A stretch of 64,000 bases of DNA from UBA5078 sp033721235 (GTDB lineage: Bacteria > Pseudomonadota > Gammaproteobacteria > Pseudomonadales > Pseudohongiellaceae). Positions 50,952 to 59,818 of this stretch are shown piece after piece. The notes below the pieces were generated by a model that was not told the DNA's origin, searched no databases, and saw only the letters and a list, made by a program, of their open reading frames with translations. The stretch is from positions 62,001 through 126,000 of the forward strand of contig JAWWAY010000004.1 in NCBI GenBank assembly GCA_033721235.1. The letters are read 5' to 3'. The stretch's first letter is position 1. Every line of letters starts with the position of its first letter. Made by a program: the position numbers and the translations under genes.

Positions 50952-51938
50952 TTATTTAAAACTATCGAAAAACTCAATTAAGAGCTTGTTAAGCTCATCT
51001 GGCGACTCTTGTTGTAGCCAATGACCTATATTGTCGATGAGGTGAACGCCGCGCAAGTCCTCGACTCCCGCTGGCATTTTTCGCTCTAGGTCTTCTTTCG
51101 TTGCCTTCGCTAGGACTAGGTCTCTTGAGCCTGCGATAAAGCAGGTAGGAACCTGTACTTTTTTACCGGCAAAGCGTTCGCTGAATTCCCAGTTCCTATG
51201 GAAGTTACGGTAGTAATTAACGCCACCGCGAAAACCCGCTTTTTTAAAGGCTGCGACATAGTAATCGAAGTCTTCCTGGTCTAGCCAGTCGGGTAATCCA
51301 AAAGGCTCTCCGCGGCGCGGGATATAACCGCCAGCGCTACGCTTGGTGTCTTTAATTTGGGGTTCTTTAGACTTGTAGCCTGGTGATTGAAACATGCGTA
51401 TGAGCAGACCTTCGGGGTCCGCATCGTACTCCGCTTCGGCAACGCCCGGCTCTTGATGGTAGAGAATATAGTAGAAGTTATCTCCGTAGCGCTCCTGCCA
51501 TAGATCGATAGGTGAACGACTGTGGCGCCCAAAATAGGGAACACTTGTGGGAGCAAAGCCTATGAAGCGCTCCGGGTATAGCTGTACGGTAGTCCAGCAC
51601 ACGATAGTGCCAAAGTCATGGCTAACCAAAAAGGCTTTATCAACGCCGAGCTCGTCGAGTATTCCAACGAGGATAGCAGAGACATTATGAGCGGTGTATT
51701 GCTCTAACTTCTCTGGCGCATCCGAGTCGCCGTAGCCGGGCATGTCCGGCGCGATAACGCGGTAACCGGCCTCGGCTAAGGCTACCATTTGATGGCGCCA
51801 GGAATACCAAGACTCTGGCCAGCCATGGGCCATTAATACATAGGGCCCGGAGTCGCCGGCCTCGGCTATCTTAATATTAAGGCCGTTTACGGTAATGGTG
51901 CGACTTGTAATTTGTGGAAAACGCTCTGAAAGACTCAA
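50952..51938 (-). CDS. epoxide-hydrolase-like alpha/beta hydrolase
   Basis: About 328 residues. The motif MAHGWPESWYSWRHQ is the HGxP oxyanion signature of epoxide hydrolases; the nucleophile Asp is in VSHDFGTIVCW, and the His in LIDNIGHWLQQESP is near the end. Cap-domain Tyr residues are plausible (YYIL, YYRNF). The frame is open to ATG 51998, but that ATG lies 3 bases after a terminator hairpin with no ribosome site; TTG 51938, after GGGGGGG, is the more likely start. The substrate is unknown; haloalkane dehalogenase is a less likely alternative. Confidence 0.85.
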   Translation of the reverse strand: MSLSERFPQITSRTITVNGLNIKIAEAGDSGPYVLMAHGWPESWYSWRHQMVALAEAGYRVIAPDMPGYGDSDAPEKLEQYTAHNVSAILVGILDELGVDKAFLVSHDFGTIVCWTTVQLYPERFIGFAPTSVPYFGRHSRSPIDLWQERYGDNFYYILYHQEPGVAEAEYDADPEGLLIRMFQSPGYKSKEPQIKDTKRSAGGYIPRRGEPFGLPDWLDQEDFDYYVAAFKKAGFRGGVNYYRNFHRNWEFSERFAGKKVQVPTCFIAGSRDLVLAKATKEDLERKMPAGVEDLRGVHLIDNIGHWLQQESPDELNKLLIEFFDSFK

Positions 51939-52001
51939 TCTAATTCCCCCCCAGGATAGTGTGAGTTTGGCTTTTTTAGCCAAGAAATACTTTGTCATAA
52001 A

Positions 52002-52030
52002 GCTGAGACTACTGCTTGAGTAGCCTCAGC
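52002..52030 (-). terminator. terminator hairpin after the NHL lipoprotein gene
   Basis: GCTGAG-A-CTACT (52002-52013) pairs with AGTAG-C-CTCAGC (52019-52030) with one internal mismatch and a 5-nt loop; TTT follows on the minus strand. It lies 13 bases past the stop of the NHL gene. Confidence 0.6.
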
Positions 52031-52043
52031 CTTGTTGGTCGAT

Positions 52044-53246
52044 TTACTTTGAGTACTTAGTGAATGCACCACCAGCCTGGCTCAAAGAGTTAGGCCCTTC
52101 CGCGGCATAGACATTACCCATCGCGTCTACGGCTACGCCTTCGCCTGCAGTTCCTTGTTCGAGTCTGCTCTCGCGCTCGAACGGTGGAATGAAGCCAGTC
52201 ACTACGTCCTCGTGAATGTGACCGATGCGAACCCCGTTACGCCAGTTAGGGTGGCTAGTAGGGCTAGACTCGGAATCGATAGCATATACCATGTCGTCTT
52301 CAGTGATGAAGAGACCGCTGATGCGGCTAAAGGAGTAACGCGATTCTAGGTAGTTGCCTTCTTGGTCGAAGATTTCAATACGGTGGTTACCGCGATCGGC
52401 TACCCATAGACGGCCTTCTGAGTCGAACTCGAGAGCGTGAGGTGTTCTAAATTCGCCGTGACGAACTCCTATCTGGCCCCATTGCTTGATAAATGTGCCA
52501 TCTGGCGCAAATTTCATGATACGGCCAGTGAGGCCCGCTGCGCGACCCTCTTCCATTTCACGCTCGTTAAGCATGCCTTGACCACTATGGCCATCGGCGA
52601 CGTAGATGTTGCCATTGGGGCCGACGATGACGTCATTGGGCTGATTGAAGTGCTCCGAGTCGTTACCAGCCTGACCGGCAACGCCTAGGCTCATTAGCAG
52701 TTCTCCGTCAGGGCTAAATTTGTGCACTTGGTGCCCCTTGGTACCCTCTTCATTGGCAGCAAAGTCGGTCACCCAGATATTGCCCTCGGTGTCGGCATGG
52801 ATGCCGTGAGGCGTCATGAAGATACCCGAGCCAAAGTTTTTAAGAATATTGCCTTCGTGATCGAACTTGAAAATGGGGTCCACTGGATTGGTATCGCAGT
52901 TTACTGGAACGCCAGCGCCAAAATTACCGGCTCCGCAGCGTTCGTAAGCGACTATATTTCCGTCCGTAGGGTCGATATCCACCCCAGCTGTTGAGCCCCA
53001 CTCGCGGCCCTCGGGAAGTTCGCCCCAAGCGATGGTCACATTAGGGTTTGGGTTAGGGATACCTGCGCCAGTGATGATATTGCCCGGCGTCATTGGTTCG
53101 GCCTGTGCTGCAGGCATTGAGCTAGCTTCTGTGACGGCTGCGGGCATTGCGCTTTCCATTGGCGCATCCGCTGCTTCATTGCAGGCGGCTAGTATTACTG
53201 TAGCGCTAGCGAGTGCGCTCGTGAGAAGAATTCGTGTGGTAGACAT
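52044..53246 (-). CDS. NHL-repeat (beta-propeller) lipoprotein
   Basis: A 400-residue lipoprotein with lipobox LAAC (ATVILAACNEAADA). The body is a six-bladed NHL propeller: repeated segments such as HGIHADTEGNIWVTDFAANE, FNQPNDVIVGPNGNIYVADG and HALEFDSEGRLWVADRGNHR. It resembles the peptidyl-alpha-hydroxyglycine amidating lyase-like group, but no activity can be claimed. It is attached to a membrane and periplasmic. It precedes the hydrolase on the same strand with a terminator between. Confidence 0.88.
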   Translation of the reverse strand: MSTTRILLTSALASATVILAACNEAADAPMESAMPAAVTEASSMPAAQAEPMTPGNIITGAGIPNPNPNVTIAWGELPEGREWGSTAGVDIDPTDGNIVAYERCGAGNFGAGVPVNCDTNPVDPIFKFDHEGNILKNFGSGIFMTPHGIHADTEGNIWVTDFAANEEGTKGHQVHKFSPDGELLMSLGVAGQAGNDSEHFNQPNDVIVGPNGNIYVADGHSGQGMLNEREMEEGRAAGLTGRIMKFAPDGTFIKQWGQIGVRHGEFRTPHALEFDSEGRLWVADRGNHRIEIFDQEGNYLESRYSFSRISGLFITEDDMVYAIDSESSPTSHPNWRNGVRIGHIHEDVVTGFIPPFERESRLEQGTAGEGVAVDAMGNVYAAEGPNSLSQAGGAFTKYSK

Positions 53247-53714
53247 AGTAGCTCCTTGTTATTGGATTTATGGTGTAGAGCAAAATTGATAAAACGCAGG
53301 ACATACTACCTAACTCTACTGCAGCTGGATAGGTAGATATAAAAGCTCTAGAGAGGAGGCTAGGGCACTGACTAGCGTGAGCGAATTGGCTCGGCTACCG
53401 CTTCGGTGTTTTCATTTAGTTGAGTGATGGAAGCCTTTGGCGTATTTGAGCCTTGCTCGTGCTATGCACTCCAGCGTTTAATTTGCAGCCTGATAGAGAA
53501 CGGGTGTTTCCGGCTTTTTTGTTAAATAATACAGGGGCTTATGGAAGTTGTGATCGCCGCTATCTCACTGGCGTGTCAAGCTTAGATCGGCAATATAAAA
53601 AGCAGTATGAAAGGCGATCACTTATTCAGCGTTCATTCGCTGATTGCGAATTTGTCTTGTTTCACTCTAGGATTAAGGCTTGGCAAAGAATCTGTATTTG
53701 GAGGGGGGTGCTTG
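53247..53714. other. intergenic stretch with no recognised feature
   Basis: About 470 bases between the divergent NHL lipoprotein gene and the acetyltransferase gene. Short open frames exist (one of 96 codons at 53453) but have no recognisable domain or ribosome site. No strong hairpin or repeat was found. Confidence 0.4.
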
Positions 53715-54245
53715 GTGCTGGAGAACGAGCCGCTGAGCCTTAGGCAGGCAACAGCTAAAGACGTGGGGCCAATGGTGGCACTGATCAATCGAGCCTATCG
53801 CGGCGATTCTAGCAGGGTGGGGTGGACCACCGAAGCAGACTTATTGACGGGTGATCGCATTACGCAAGAGGAGGCATCTGCATTAATATCGAAGGCCGAT
53901 ACCGTCGTTCTGCTAGCGCTAGATGGCGCCAATATTATTGGCACTGTCGAGCTACAGCAAAGAGGCGAGGAGGCTTATTTAGGCATGTTAGTCATTGACC
54001 CTCAACTGCAAGCTAGGGGCCTGGGCAAGCAGCTATTGGCAGCAGCCGAACAGTTTGTGCTAGTTCGCTGGCAGAGTAAAAGCATCTCTCTTAGTGTTAT
54101 TGGCGAAAGAGAGCCGCTCATTGCCTATTATGAACGTCGCGGTTATATGAGAACGGGAGAGCTGCAGAGACTCCCCTCGCAGTTGGGGCAAAGCAAGCCC
54201 ATTGTGGAAGGGCTAAGCTTCGAGACTATGCGCAAGAGCCTATAG
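53715..54245 (+). CDS. GNAT-family acetyltransferase
   Basis: A 176-residue N-acetyltransferase: LRQATAKDVGPMVALINRAY at the start, the acetyl-CoA loop LQARGLGKQLLAAAEQF near residue 105 and YYERRGYMRTGELQRLP at the end. The frame is open far upstream; GTG 53715 is preferred because GGAGGGGGG precedes it at the right distance (TTG 53712 is an alternative). Substrate unknown. Confidence 0.85.
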   Translation: MLENEPLSLRQATAKDVGPMVALINRAYRGDSSRVGWTTEADLLTGDRITQEEASALISKADTVVLLALDGANIIGTVELQQRGEEAYLGMLVIDPQLQARGLGKQLLAAAEQFVLVRWQSKSISLSVIGEREPLIAYYERRGYMRTGELQRLPSQLGQSKPIVEGLSFETMRKSL

Positions 54246-54365
54246 CCAAGCGCGCTAATTGTTGAAGACAGTGGCTTGTGATAAGTTCTGGATCATAAAG
54301 AATCGTACTCAGGGCCCGATAGCCTTATATTGCCCTGACAGAATAATAAATAGATGGAGTGAGTC

Positions 54366-54902
54366 TTGTATCAGGAAGTATTGAAGTTTTGGTTCGAGGA
54401 GTGCAAGCCAGATCAATGGTGGAAGGAAGATCCCGAGTTTGACGCCTTGGTAAAAAAACGCTTCTCGAAGGTCATGAAGGCGGCCCAAGCCTCAGAATTG
54501 TCCCAATGGCGCAAGAGTGCCGAAGGACGTTTGGCGGAAATCATCGTTCTTGATCAATTTTCGCGCAATATCTATCGCAATACTCCTCAGGCCTTCGCTC
54601 AAGACCCTATGGCTTTGGCTCTCTCTCAAGAAGCCGTCATGGCAGGCGCACCGCTTTCGCTGGACAAAATTCGCTGTTGTTTTCTGCTAATGCCGTTTAT
54701 GCATAGTGAGTCTCGCGTAGTACATACGCAGGCAGAACGTTTGTTTAAGAAGTTTGCACCAGAGGAAAACTACGCGTTTGAGCTCAAACATAAGGCAATC
54801 GTTGACTGGTTTGAGCGTTATCCCCACCGAAATAAAATATTGGGCCGAGAGTCTACAGAGGAAGAAATTGCCTTCTTGCAGCAACCTAATTCAGGGTTCT
54901 GA
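54366..54902 (+). CDS. DUF924 family protein
   Basis: A 178-residue helical protein of DUF924 (YnbA-like): VLKFWFEECKPDQWWKEDPE, IIVLDQFSRNIYRNTPQAFA and FFLLMPFMHSESRVVHTQA-like (read as FLLMPFMHSESRVVHTQAER) are its landmarks. TTG 54366 is the only good start and has GGAG six bases upstream. Function unknown. The gene is alone. Confidence 0.9.
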   Translation: MYQEVLKFWFEECKPDQWWKEDPEFDALVKKRFSKVMKAAQASELSQWRKSAEGRLAEIIVLDQFSRNIYRNTPQAFAQDPMALALSQEAVMAGAPLSLDKIRCCFLLMPFMHSESRVVHTQAERLFKKFAPEENYAFELKHKAIVDWFERYPHRNKILGRESTEEEIAFLQQPNSGF

Positions 54903-55226
54903 TGCTGGCTTCTTAACGGAACAGTTAGTTACTAATTAAATCACTAATATCTCACCGCTGCTGCTCAACTTGTGAGCAGTCGGCTACCAAATCTCACCCT
55001 CAAAGTGTACGGGAAAGGTGATTCAGCCTTATTCGTCAGTATTTCGTCATTTTTAATTTGTTTTTTCGTCAAAATATGGGAAAGTTTGGGTTTTTAAAAT
55101 TTTAGACTATATAGAGTAGGTAGACGCAGCGGCAGTAAGCAGGACAGATTGCAATATATTGATACAAAGATGCACGACGGCTATAAATTTGACCCGTAAT
55201 GATGCGGAATATTGAGTAAGTAATCG
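54903..55226. other. AT-rich region before the diguanylate cyclase
   Basis: Contains a hairpin CTGCTCA-ACTTG-TGAGCAG (54961-54979) and the phased direct repeats at 55032-55071. TAAAAT (55095-55100) or TATATA (55108-55113) could be a -10 for the cyclase gene. No gene is seen. Confidence 0.5.
55032..55071 (+). promoter_or_regulatory. phased direct repeats TTCGTCA, OmpR/PhoB-type operator candidate
   Basis: TTCGTCA occurs at 55032-55038, 55043-55049 and 55065-55071, that is at 0, 11 and 33 bp; the 22-bp position (55054) is degenerate. Each 7-bp unit is followed by a 4-bp spacer, mostly AT-only (GTAT, TTTT, TTTT). This 7+4 bp array is the known layout of PhoB-family operators, and CGTCA matches four of five core bases of TGTCA. 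It lies about 155 bases upstream of the cyclase start. Confidence 0.5.
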
Positions 55227-56222
55227 ATGTCTAAAAGACCTCCCGAAGAAGCCATTGTGCTGACCATGTGTGCGATATGCCTAATGGCATTAGCGCCATT
55301 TGCGTTAATAAGGTTTTTACGAGGCGATTACCTGACTTTCGTTGTCGATGGCTTAGGCGCTGTCTTTGCTTTAGTTTCCATCATTTATATTCTGAAGACT
55401 CACAATTTTCGCTTGGTTGGCTTCTTTCTCGCGTTTGTGTCTTTGTTCGGCATGGCCGTCAATGTCTACGCCTTGGGCGCAAGAGATATCTACTTTTTAT
55501 ACCCAATCTTTATATCCTCTTATTTAGTCACGTCGCCGCGAGTGGCGCTGAGCATGTGCTCTGGCGTTATATTAGTTATTTCTCTGCGCCTTATCCCCGA
55601 GCTGAGCCTGTTCGAATACGCTAAAATTTTGTTTTCTTTGTTGGCCTGCGTCGTGTTTGCCTATGTGTTCGCAACCCAGAGAAATAGGCAGCGGGATATG
55701 TTAACGAAGCTGTCGACTGAAGATGCTCTAACGGGGGCAGGCAACCGTCGAGGCTTGCATGCACGGGTCGATCAGCTAGTTGCAAGCTATGGTCGTAACA
55801 ATGAAGATATGGCCTTGATTCTATTGGATCTAGATAATTTCAAGCAGCTCAATGACAGGGAAGGGCATCAGGCCGGGGATAGAATACTTAAGCAGGTTAG
55901 CCGAATTATTGAGTCGCGCATCAGAGTCACCGATAGCCATTATCGCTATGGTGGCGATGAATTTATTATTTTGGCCTCGCGCGCTAACCTGGAGACAGCG
56001 ACGCAATTAGCGGAAGAAATTCGTCAGCTTATTGTGGAGCAGCTTCCCGCGTTTCAAACTCCTATCACGGTGTCGATTGGCGTTGCCCAATATCGAACGG
56101 GTGAAAAGCCAGACGCTTGGATGAGCCGAGCCGATAAAGCCATGTATAGCGTCAAATCTTCGGGCAAGAATGCCGTATCCTACGACGAGGTAAACCCTCA
56201 ATTGAGCTTGCGAACACTCTAA
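55227..56222 (+). CDS. membrane diguanylate cyclase (GGDEF)
   Basis: A 331-residue enzyme making c-di-GMP. The first 150 residues hold about five or six helices (LMALAPFALIRFL, VDGLGAVFALVSIIYIL, YPIFISSYLVTSP and others). The GGDEF domain is complete: LSTEDALTGAGNRRGL, LILLDLDNFKQLNDREGHQA, the active loop YRYGGDEFIILA and an I-site RVTD five residues before it, allowing product inhibition. ATG 55227 follows TTGAGTAAG. No EAL domain. Its control may lie at 55032-55071. Confidence 0.94.
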   Translation: MSKRPPEEAIVLTMCAICLMALAPFALIRFLRGDYLTFVVDGLGAVFALVSIIYILKTHNFRLVGFFLAFVSLFGMAVNVYALGARDIYFLYPIFISSYLVTSPRVALSMCSGVILVISLRLIPELSLFEYAKILFSLLACVVFAYVFATQRNRQRDMLTKLSTEDALTGAGNRRGLHARVDQLVASYGRNNEDMALILLDLDNFKQLNDREGHQAGDRILKQVSRIIESRIRVTDSHYRYGGDEFIILASRANLETATQLAEEIRQLIVEQLPAFQTPITVSIGVAQYRTGEKPDAWMSRADKAMYSVKSSGKNAVSYDEVNPQLSLRTL

Positions 56223-56232
56223 TTGCTCGCTA

Positions 56233-58266
56233 TCAATTAAACAGTGCTTCGTTAGCCTGTCCCATCTCCATGTACTCGTCTTTGTATCCTGGCAGTAAAT
56301 AGCCTTCGGCGATTAGTCTATCTGTTGCCGCCTCGTACAGTTCGATGTACTCATCGAAGCTACTATAGCGCTGTTCAATGCTGGCTCTGGGGTCCTGAGC
56401 TTGCTTCGCTAGTGTCTCAGTTTGACTAAACGGGATATAAGCCCCCGTAAGTCTTGCTAGCTCGGTAGGGGCACCAGTCTCTAGTGCGCGTAAATTCCAT
56501 GGTAAAAAGCTAGCAAGTGGTACTTGTGTAAGGGGTGGCAGAATGGTGCTCGTCGCCGAGTCGTTATTGTCCTCGTTTACCGCTGGCACCAGTGCCTTGT
56601 AGAAATGCTCTGCTGAGCTGGAATGGATATCGATAATGCCATCTTTTAGAAAATTCTCACCAAAGGAGACATGGGCAACCTGATACATGGCCTTGGGATG
56701 GGAGTACGAGGGCATTGGGCGCCAGGCGGCTGAATTGATAGTGCCGTCACTTAAGTGAGACGCCACTAGAGAGCTGTCTGCTATCTTTGGGTAGCGGCTC
56801 GCTGGTGGCTTCTTATCCTCTGCCACCCACTCTATAAGCGCTTGGAGTAATGTCTCGGATATAGGCGTCCAGCGATTAGGGTTGGCGGGGAGTTGTCCGC
56901 TGCTGGCCGCTCGCGCGGTTCCCGTTCCAGAACCATGCTGAGAACCGCCAATGCTATAGATTCGCACATTATCAGGAATGGGAGCATCGCTAGTGCCTAA
57001 TGGGTCTGTATGAACCAGGGAGCCTGCTCTTATCCAGTACTCGTTAGAGGTTTGAATATGCATGAGCTTAGGTTCGGTATTTGTCAGTCGTGCTTGGCGT
57101 AAGATACCGTCGGTTTGACCGGTAAAGGGGTTGACGCTATCGCCATAGGTAAAGGGAAAGTAGTCGTTTGGGTAGAGGTGGTTTTCGTGTTGTCCATTGG
57201 TCCGAGTGGGCATCGCGAAGCGCACATTGAACATGCCGAAGCCGCCTCCGGCTATGACGGGTAATACGCCATCAAAAACGGGCCGGCCTTCTAGGTCTTG
57301 GTTAAAGCCTTGGTAGAGGAACTGTCTTAGGAGACGGCCGCTTTGAGAGACGCCCCAACTCACGCTATTGTTGAGCTCTGGTAGTTCCAGGTCAGCGAGC
57401 TGCGCATTTAAGGCCTCGTTATCAGTGCCGTAGCGCAGTAGGGATACCGCATCGCGAATACCAGCCAAGCCCGCGCCGCTCAGTACTGGGTCTTTTGCTT
57501 CATAGATGAGTTCGTATATCTCCCCAGCTTTTAAGCCACCTTCTAAGTGCAGTGTGACTAGGTATTGGCTTGAACCTTCTACAGCTTCTACGTTCAGGCT
57601 AAACCGATCTGGCGCTATGGCTTGTCGAGGGTCAGCTTGATTACTGCGCTGGCTCAGTGTGGCATTCTCCAAACCCGCTTCGGTAGGCGCATAGGCCAAG
57701 TGAGCTCCACCGGCAATATTGACGTCATTTGAGTCACTGTTAACGATTACCTCATAGCGCACATCGCCCGTAATGGGCTCGTCTCCATCACTGACTATGG
57801 GGGCGTGTAAGAGCGATGAGTTGGCGCTGGGGCTAAGCTCGTTGATCCAGCCTGTGACCAGATAAGTGTGTCCTTACTGGCTAATAGGATTGCTGAGGTC
57901 GCGCTCTGGGGGCAGTGTTGCTCGGCCGCGATTATTCACGTAGTAAACGAGCGTGTCGCTGGCACTTTCCCCCATCGGTATGAGCAGTTTGAAGTTGCTG
58001 GTGAAAGACACCAGGCCACTTGAGTTAAGAGGAGCATGCTCTATATCGACAATGAGTCTATTCGCTGCATCTTTGGGGTCGAGTGTGTAGTGGAGTGTGC
58101 CAGAGACTGATTCATACGCTATCGAGGCGCCTTCAGCTTCAATCTTATGACGGTCCTTTATCTCTATTTGTGCTATCTCTGCAACGGCGGCCGTGCTTGC
58201 ATAGCAGAAGAGAAAAAAGGCAGTTAAACGATGCTTGGCACTGTTCAGCATAGGGGGCACTCTCAT
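56233..58266 (-). pseudogene. exported hydrolase-domain protein with an in-frame TAA
   Basis: From ATG 58266 a signal-peptide protein (FFLFCYASTAAVAE) reads 130 codons to TAA at 57876-57874. The same frame then stays open through GHTYLVTGWINELSPS to the stop at 56233, giving 677 codons in all. The downstream part starts nominally at GTG 57762. The whole resembles the exported alpha/beta-hydrolase-domain proteins of about 670 residues (WGVSQSGRLLRQFLYQGFNQ contains a GxSxS nucleophile-like elbow). One base change (CAA to TAA) would explain the break. Either a nonsense mutation, readthrough or a sequencing error. Confidence 0.85.
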
Positions 58267-58613
58267 TATTCTAGTTTGATGCCGAGTATAGCCCTTGGGC
58301 TTGTCACTTGCCTAGATGGAATCTTTAGCTGTGGCAGGCGGGCTCAATAGCGCCTTCTGCCGAGTAAGAGTCTAGACTTCAGAGCATCTGAGAAGCAGAT
58401 TGTGATAGGCCTCAGTTTGTTGGCGTAGACTTTGAATTGTCATGTCCAAGTCGAATAGCCGCGTTCTTTGTCCGTCATCGCGCACCATGCTTAGAGTTTA
58501 GAAGAATGAGCATAGTCGTACTTCATAAGGGGTAAACAATGATAGGAAAACGCGATGAGGGTTGGCAGCGAAAATAAAGAGTCCGCTGCCCTGTAGAATC
58601 GCTTGCTCAATAA
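58267..58613. other. intergenic stretch upstream of the broken hydrolase gene
   Basis: Between the broken hydrolase gene and the GFA gene, both minus strand. Apart from the 38-codon frame at 58372-58488 no gene, strong hairpin or repeat is seen. Confidence 0.4.
58372..58488 (-). CDS. possible 38-residue small protein
   Basis: ATG 58488 to TAG 58372 encodes a charged, helical-looking chain (DLDMTIQSLRQQTEAYHNLL near the middle). No clear ribosome site. It might be a real small protein or the end of a lost regulator gene. Low certainty. Confidence 0.25.
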   Translation of the reverse strand: MVRDDGQRTRLFDLDMTIQSLRQQTEAYHNLLLRCSEV

Positions 58614-59123
58614 TTATTGCTGCTGCTGTTGCGCTTGCAGTGCTTTGACGCGAGCCATGCTGCTGGCGGACCATTGTGCAGGAACATCATAAAACTCGGC
58701 AAATGCTCGTTTGCCTTCAGGGAGTATTACCCACGGCTGTTTGCTGCTAGTGAAGATATGGATATCGGGCTGGCAGCTTTCGGGTTGATCCAGTGTGCCC
58801 ACCCGAATGAAAGAAATAGCATCGCCTGCCGCGGCATAGTGTCCCCAGACTACTACTTGGCAATTGGGGCATCTAGCAATCTTCTGTATCTTGCCGCTAT
58901 TAGTTGGGCGTTCACTAAGCTCGGGTGAGCCTTCTAATAGGCTGACTTCGCTGGTTTCCACCATGGCGTTTACAGCAAAGGCAGAGCCAGACTCTCTTTG
59001 GCACCAGGTGCAATGACAACAATGTACAACTAATGGTTCTCGGTTGACTTTATAGCGTATAGCACGACAACTGCAGCCGCCCTCGATAGCTTTCCAGTCA
59101 GATTGCGTGTCCGTTTGACTCAT
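58614..59123 (-). CDS. GFA/CENP-V domain protein
   Basis: A 169-residue zinc protein of the glutathione-dependent formaldehyde-activating (GFA) family. The Cys ligands are in GGCSCRAIRYKV, VVHCCHCTWCQRESGSAF and KIARCPNCQVVVWG. Most members have no proven activity; formaldehyde chemistry is not implied. It ends in a short Gln run (QAQQQQQ). ATG 59123; the stop lies 347 bases before the broken hydrolase gene. Confidence 0.9.
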   Translation of the reverse strand: MSQTDTQSDWKAIEGGCSCRAIRYKVNREPLVVHCCHCTWCQRESGSAFAVNAMVETSEVSLLEGSPELSERPTNSGKIQKIARCPNCQVVVWGHYAAAGDAISFIRVGTLDQPESCQPDIHIFTSSKQPWVILPEGKRAFAEFYDVPAQWSASSMARVKALQAQQQQQ

Positions 59124-59218
59124 GTTTTTACCCGTTCATTATTTAATTTTTTTTGTAAAAACCGAGTCTAGCGCTTTTTCTCTGGAGAGGGCAAATTGTC
59201 CTGATATGGGTTTGGCTC

Positions 59219-59776
59219 TTAATGAGATTTTTCTTTCAAAGCACCATACACAAGATATATTCCTAGAGCGATTGGTGCTATCGGCCACCAATCCTCAATC
59301 CAGTCTAAGGAGATGCCAAATCGAGTATTGGATAAAGCGATGAGGCCTACGACTGCCAGAGTTATCCCACCGATCATGCTGCCGCTGGAATTAGGCGTAG
59401 AGAAGTCATCTGGTAGCGGCGCATCTTCTATCCCGTCTAACGATAAGTTGTAGAGCATTGCGCGGCGATAGGCATCAATTTGCGTAAATATCCAAAAGAA
59501 GGGAATGAAGAAAAATGTGAGTGGTACTAGCGCATCAAGCTGATCGGATGTGTGTAATGAGAACGAACATCCGTAAATGGCAAAATGAACGAAGCCGCGC
59601 TTGTAGTAGCCAACATAGGCATGACCTAGCCCTGGCAAAATTGATAGTAGAATTGTGATGATGCCAGACTTACGCCTAGGATCACTACCCGCAAAACGGC
59701 GCGTCTTCTCTTGTCTTTCAGACTCCGTGGACTCTGACTTGGACTGAGGTTGAGGTGTAATACTTGTGTCGCTCAT
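59219..59776 (-). CDS. membrane protein of the sigma/anti-sigma cluster
   Basis: A 185-residue protein: a polar, Ser/Gln-rich start, then helices (SGIITILLSILPGLGHAYVG; LTFFFIPFFWIFTQIDAYRR; GITLAVVGLIALSNTRFGIS; WPIAPIALGIYLVYGAL). The glycine-rich LPGLGHAYVGYYKRGFVHFA resembles TM2-like or bacterial DUF5683-type segments. It lies 42 bases after the anti-sigma gene on the same strand, so probably its operon. Function unknown. Confidence 0.8.
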   Translation of the reverse strand: MSDTSITPQPQSKSESTESERQEKTRRFAGSDPRRKSGIITILLSILPGLGHAYVGYYKRGFVHFAIYGCSFSLHTSDQLDALVPLTFFFIPFFWIFTQIDAYRRAMLYNLSLDGIEDAPLPDDFSTPNSSGSMIGGITLAVVGLIALSNTRFGISLDWIEDWWPIAPIALGIYLVYGALKEKSH

Positions 59777-59818
59777 AAGCTACTCCGAAAGCAGGCTCGC
59801 CCCGCTTAATAAAACGTG

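Noticed and set aside
53453..53743. 96-codon frame before the acetyltransferase
   Set aside because: No domain, no ribosome site, and it overlaps the better-supported GTG start at 53715.
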